DNA of 13,943 bases from an uncultured Atopobium sp. Its GTDB lineage: Bacteria > Actinomycetota > Coriobacteriia > Coriobacteriales > Atopobiaceae. The position numbers and the translations under genes were made by a program. The notes beneath the pieces are model-generated. The model did not search any database. It was not told the DNA's origin and saw only the letters and a list, made by a program, of their open reading frames with translations. This document shows positions 13,121-13,943 of the stretch, piece by piece. The stretch covers positions 1-13,943 of the forward strand of contig CALKRF010000151.1 of the NCBI GenBank assembly GCA_937990665.1, written 5' to 3'. How positions within the stretch are numbered: the first letter of the stretch is position 1; every line of letters starts with the position of its first letter.

Positions 13121-13666
13121 ATGGCAGTAGATTTTGAGAATTCTCAGACAAAGAAGAATCTCGAGGCAGCTTTTGCTGGTGAGTCCCAGGCTACCAACAA
13201 GTACAGCTACTATGCTTCCCAGGCTGCAAAAGATGGTTATCAGCAGATTTCCAACATTTTCACCGAGACTTCTGGCAACGAGCGCGTTCACGCTAAACTT
13301 TGGTTCAAGTATCTCCATGGCGGCAAGATTCCAGAGACTGCAGAGAACCTCAAGGACGCAGCAGCTGGCGAGAACTACGAGTGGACCACTATGTACGCTG
13401 ACTTCGCTAAGGTAGCTGAGGAGGAGGGCTTCGCAGAGATCGCTGCTAAGTTCCGTCTTGTCGGCAACATCGAGAAGGCTCACGACGAGCGTTACCAGAA
13501 GCTTCTTGAGCGCGTTGAGTCCGGTGAGGTCTTTGAGCGCGAGGGTGTCAAGGTTTGGAAGTGCCTCAAGTGCGGTCACCTGCACGTTGGCGCATCTGCA
13601 CCAAAGATCTGCCCAGTCTGCGGTCACCCACAGGCATACTTCGAGGAGCAGTCCCTCAACTACTAA
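13121..13666 (+). CDS. rbr: Rubrerythrin
   Basis: A 181-residue rubrerythrin: a ferritin-like diiron domain (about 1-140) plus a C-terminal rubredoxin domain. Diiron ligand candidates are E21, E54 with H57 (ExxH), E84/E87 (ENYEW), and E118 with H121 (ExxH). The rubredoxin iron site is CLKC (148-151) and CPVC (164-167). It reduces hydrogen peroxide to water in anaerobes and microaerophiles, using rubredoxin/NADH-type donors. AGGAG at 13111-13115 is five bases before the ATG. The codons look optimised compared with neighbours, suggesting high expression. It is followed by a hairpin and a strong terminator, so it is probably a single-gene transcript. Confidence 0.96.
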   Translation: MAVDFENSQTKKNLEAAFAGESQATNKYSYYASQAAKDGYQQISNIFTETSGNERVHAKLWFKYLHGGKIPETAENLKDAAAGENYEWTTMYADFAKVAEEEGFAEIAAKFRLVGNIEKAHDERYQKLLERVESGEVFEREGVKVWKCLKCGHLHVGASAPKICPVCGHPQAYFEEQSLNY

Positions 13667-13679
13667 GTTGTAGGTGCTC

Positions 13680-13723
13680 TGAGCTGCAGGGCTGCAGGCG
13701 CGACAACGCGAAGCCGCAGCTCA
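13680..13723 (+). other. Nested hairpin in the rubrerythrin 3' untranslated region
   Basis: TGAGCTGC (13680-13687) pairs with GCAGCTCA (13716-13723). Inside it, GGCT (13690-13693) pairs with AGCC (13712-13715), and CGCG (13699-13702) with CGCG (13707-13710) around an ACAA loop. Three stacked stems in 44 bases, with no T-run, suggest a 3' stabiliser or an sRNA part rather than a terminator. Confidence 0.5.
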
Positions 13724-13745
13724 AACTTCTAGTGCGTTAAAAGTG

Positions 13746-13784
13746 TACCCACCAGCAAGCAAATGCCTGCTGGTGGGTATTTTT
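13746..13784 (+). terminator. Rho-independent terminator of rubrerythrin
   Basis: TACCCACCAGCA (13746-13757) pairs perfectly over 12 bp with TGCTGGTGGGTA (13768-13779), with a possible inner GC/GC pair around AAAT, followed by TTTTT. It is a strong terminator, 80 bases after the stop codon. Confidence 0.93.
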
Positions 13785-13808
13785 GTGTGTGGACGTTGCG
13801 GGGAGATT

Positions 13809-13819
13809 GGGTTTCTCGC
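13809..13819 (-). repeat. Dispersed motif GCGAGAAACCC, intergenic copy
   Basis: Exact copy on the minus strand, 25 bases past the rubrerythrin terminator. Confidence 0.65.
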
Positions 13820-13835
13820 TATATGCTCGTTGCGC

Positions 13836-13920
13836 GCCTGATTTCTTAAAAGAATCTGTAACTTTTGCCTAAATGCTTCAAAGAATCTGTGGATTTGCCT
13901 GATTTCATCAAAGAATCTGT
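13836..13920 (+). repeat. Three tandem 30-31 bp repeats at the window edge
   Basis: GCCT starts at 13836, 13867 and 13897, and AAGAATCTGT at 13850, 13881 and 13911, both giving periods of 31 and 30 bp. Copies 1 and 3 share GCCTGATTTC, and copies 2 and 3 share TTGCCT before and TCAAAGAATCTGT after. CAGAATCTTTG (13931-13941) is a further partial echo. GATT...AATC gives copies 1 and 3 weak dyad symmetry. The units are adjacent with no unique spacers, so this is not CRISPR. No open reading frame is seen here; the array may continue beyond the window. Confidence 0.65.
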
Positions 13921-13943
13921 ATCCAAAATACAGAATCTTTGCA

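Noticed and set aside
13376..13384. TGGCGAGAA within rubrerythrin as a selected motif copy
   Set aside because: It encodes the AGE of the AGENYEW segment, so protein constraint could explain it; counted only as a relative.
13836..13920. CRISPR array
   Set aside because: The repeats are directly adjacent, imperfect and have no unique spacers; no cas gene is present.

Overview
The window looks like a stretch of chromosome from a Coriobacteriia actinobacterium, most likely of the Atopobium/Lancefieldella/Olsenella group. This is an inference from protein style: a fused FolP-FolK, a zinc-type L31 with an Ala/Lys tail, a dnaX-ybaB-recR block with a Pro/Ala-rich DnaX, and a mid-range GC content. 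No species can be assigned by eye. Almost all the content is housekeeping. I see no phage, IS element, CRISPR array or defence island.

Layout. 1-110: the end of an upstream transcript, with a long hairpin followed by a rho-independent terminator. 177-1870 (minus): a PHP-domain phosphatase and the AP endonuclease ExoA, separated by a perfect 26-bp palindrome. 2075-4266 (plus): a FolP-FolK fusion for folate synthesis, overlapping a degenerate biotin-ligase-like gene. 4317-5099 (minus): CoaX, type III pantothenate kinase. 5100-5384: a divergent control region with helically phased AGTTGT repeats, an extended -10 promoter and a structured L31 leader. 5385-5792: rpmE, with its terminator. 5926-10029: dnaX, ybaB, recR and a membrane-anchored protein of unknown function. 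10143-10303: a tRNA-Asp unit with promoter, CCA end and terminator. 10403-11221: a HAD-IB phosphatase. 11356-13666: an Rrf2-type regulator with four cysteines, a MutY-like glycosylase without an iron-sulfur cluster, and rubrerythrin behind a Fur/PerR-like palindrome. 13836-13943: three tandem 30-31 bp repeats that may run past the window edge.

How the genes relate. ExoA, the MutY-like glycosylase, RecR and DnaX serve DNA repair and replication. The last three protein genes (Rrf2 regulator, MutY-like, rubrerythrin) read as a small oxidative or nitrosative stress neighbourhood. FolPK, the biotin-ligase-like protein and CoaX are cofactor-related.

The most unusual signal is a dispersed short motif, GCGAGAAACCC (usually preceded by CTG or TTG). 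It occurs six times exactly, on both strands, inside and between unrelated genes. A shorter core, TGGCGAGAA, occurs about ten times. Chance expectation is about 0.007 and 0.1 copies respectively (my estimate for equal base frequencies). It resembles a genome-wide signal sequence (uptake-, Chi- or REP-like) rather than a gene-specific operator. I do not know of a description of it.
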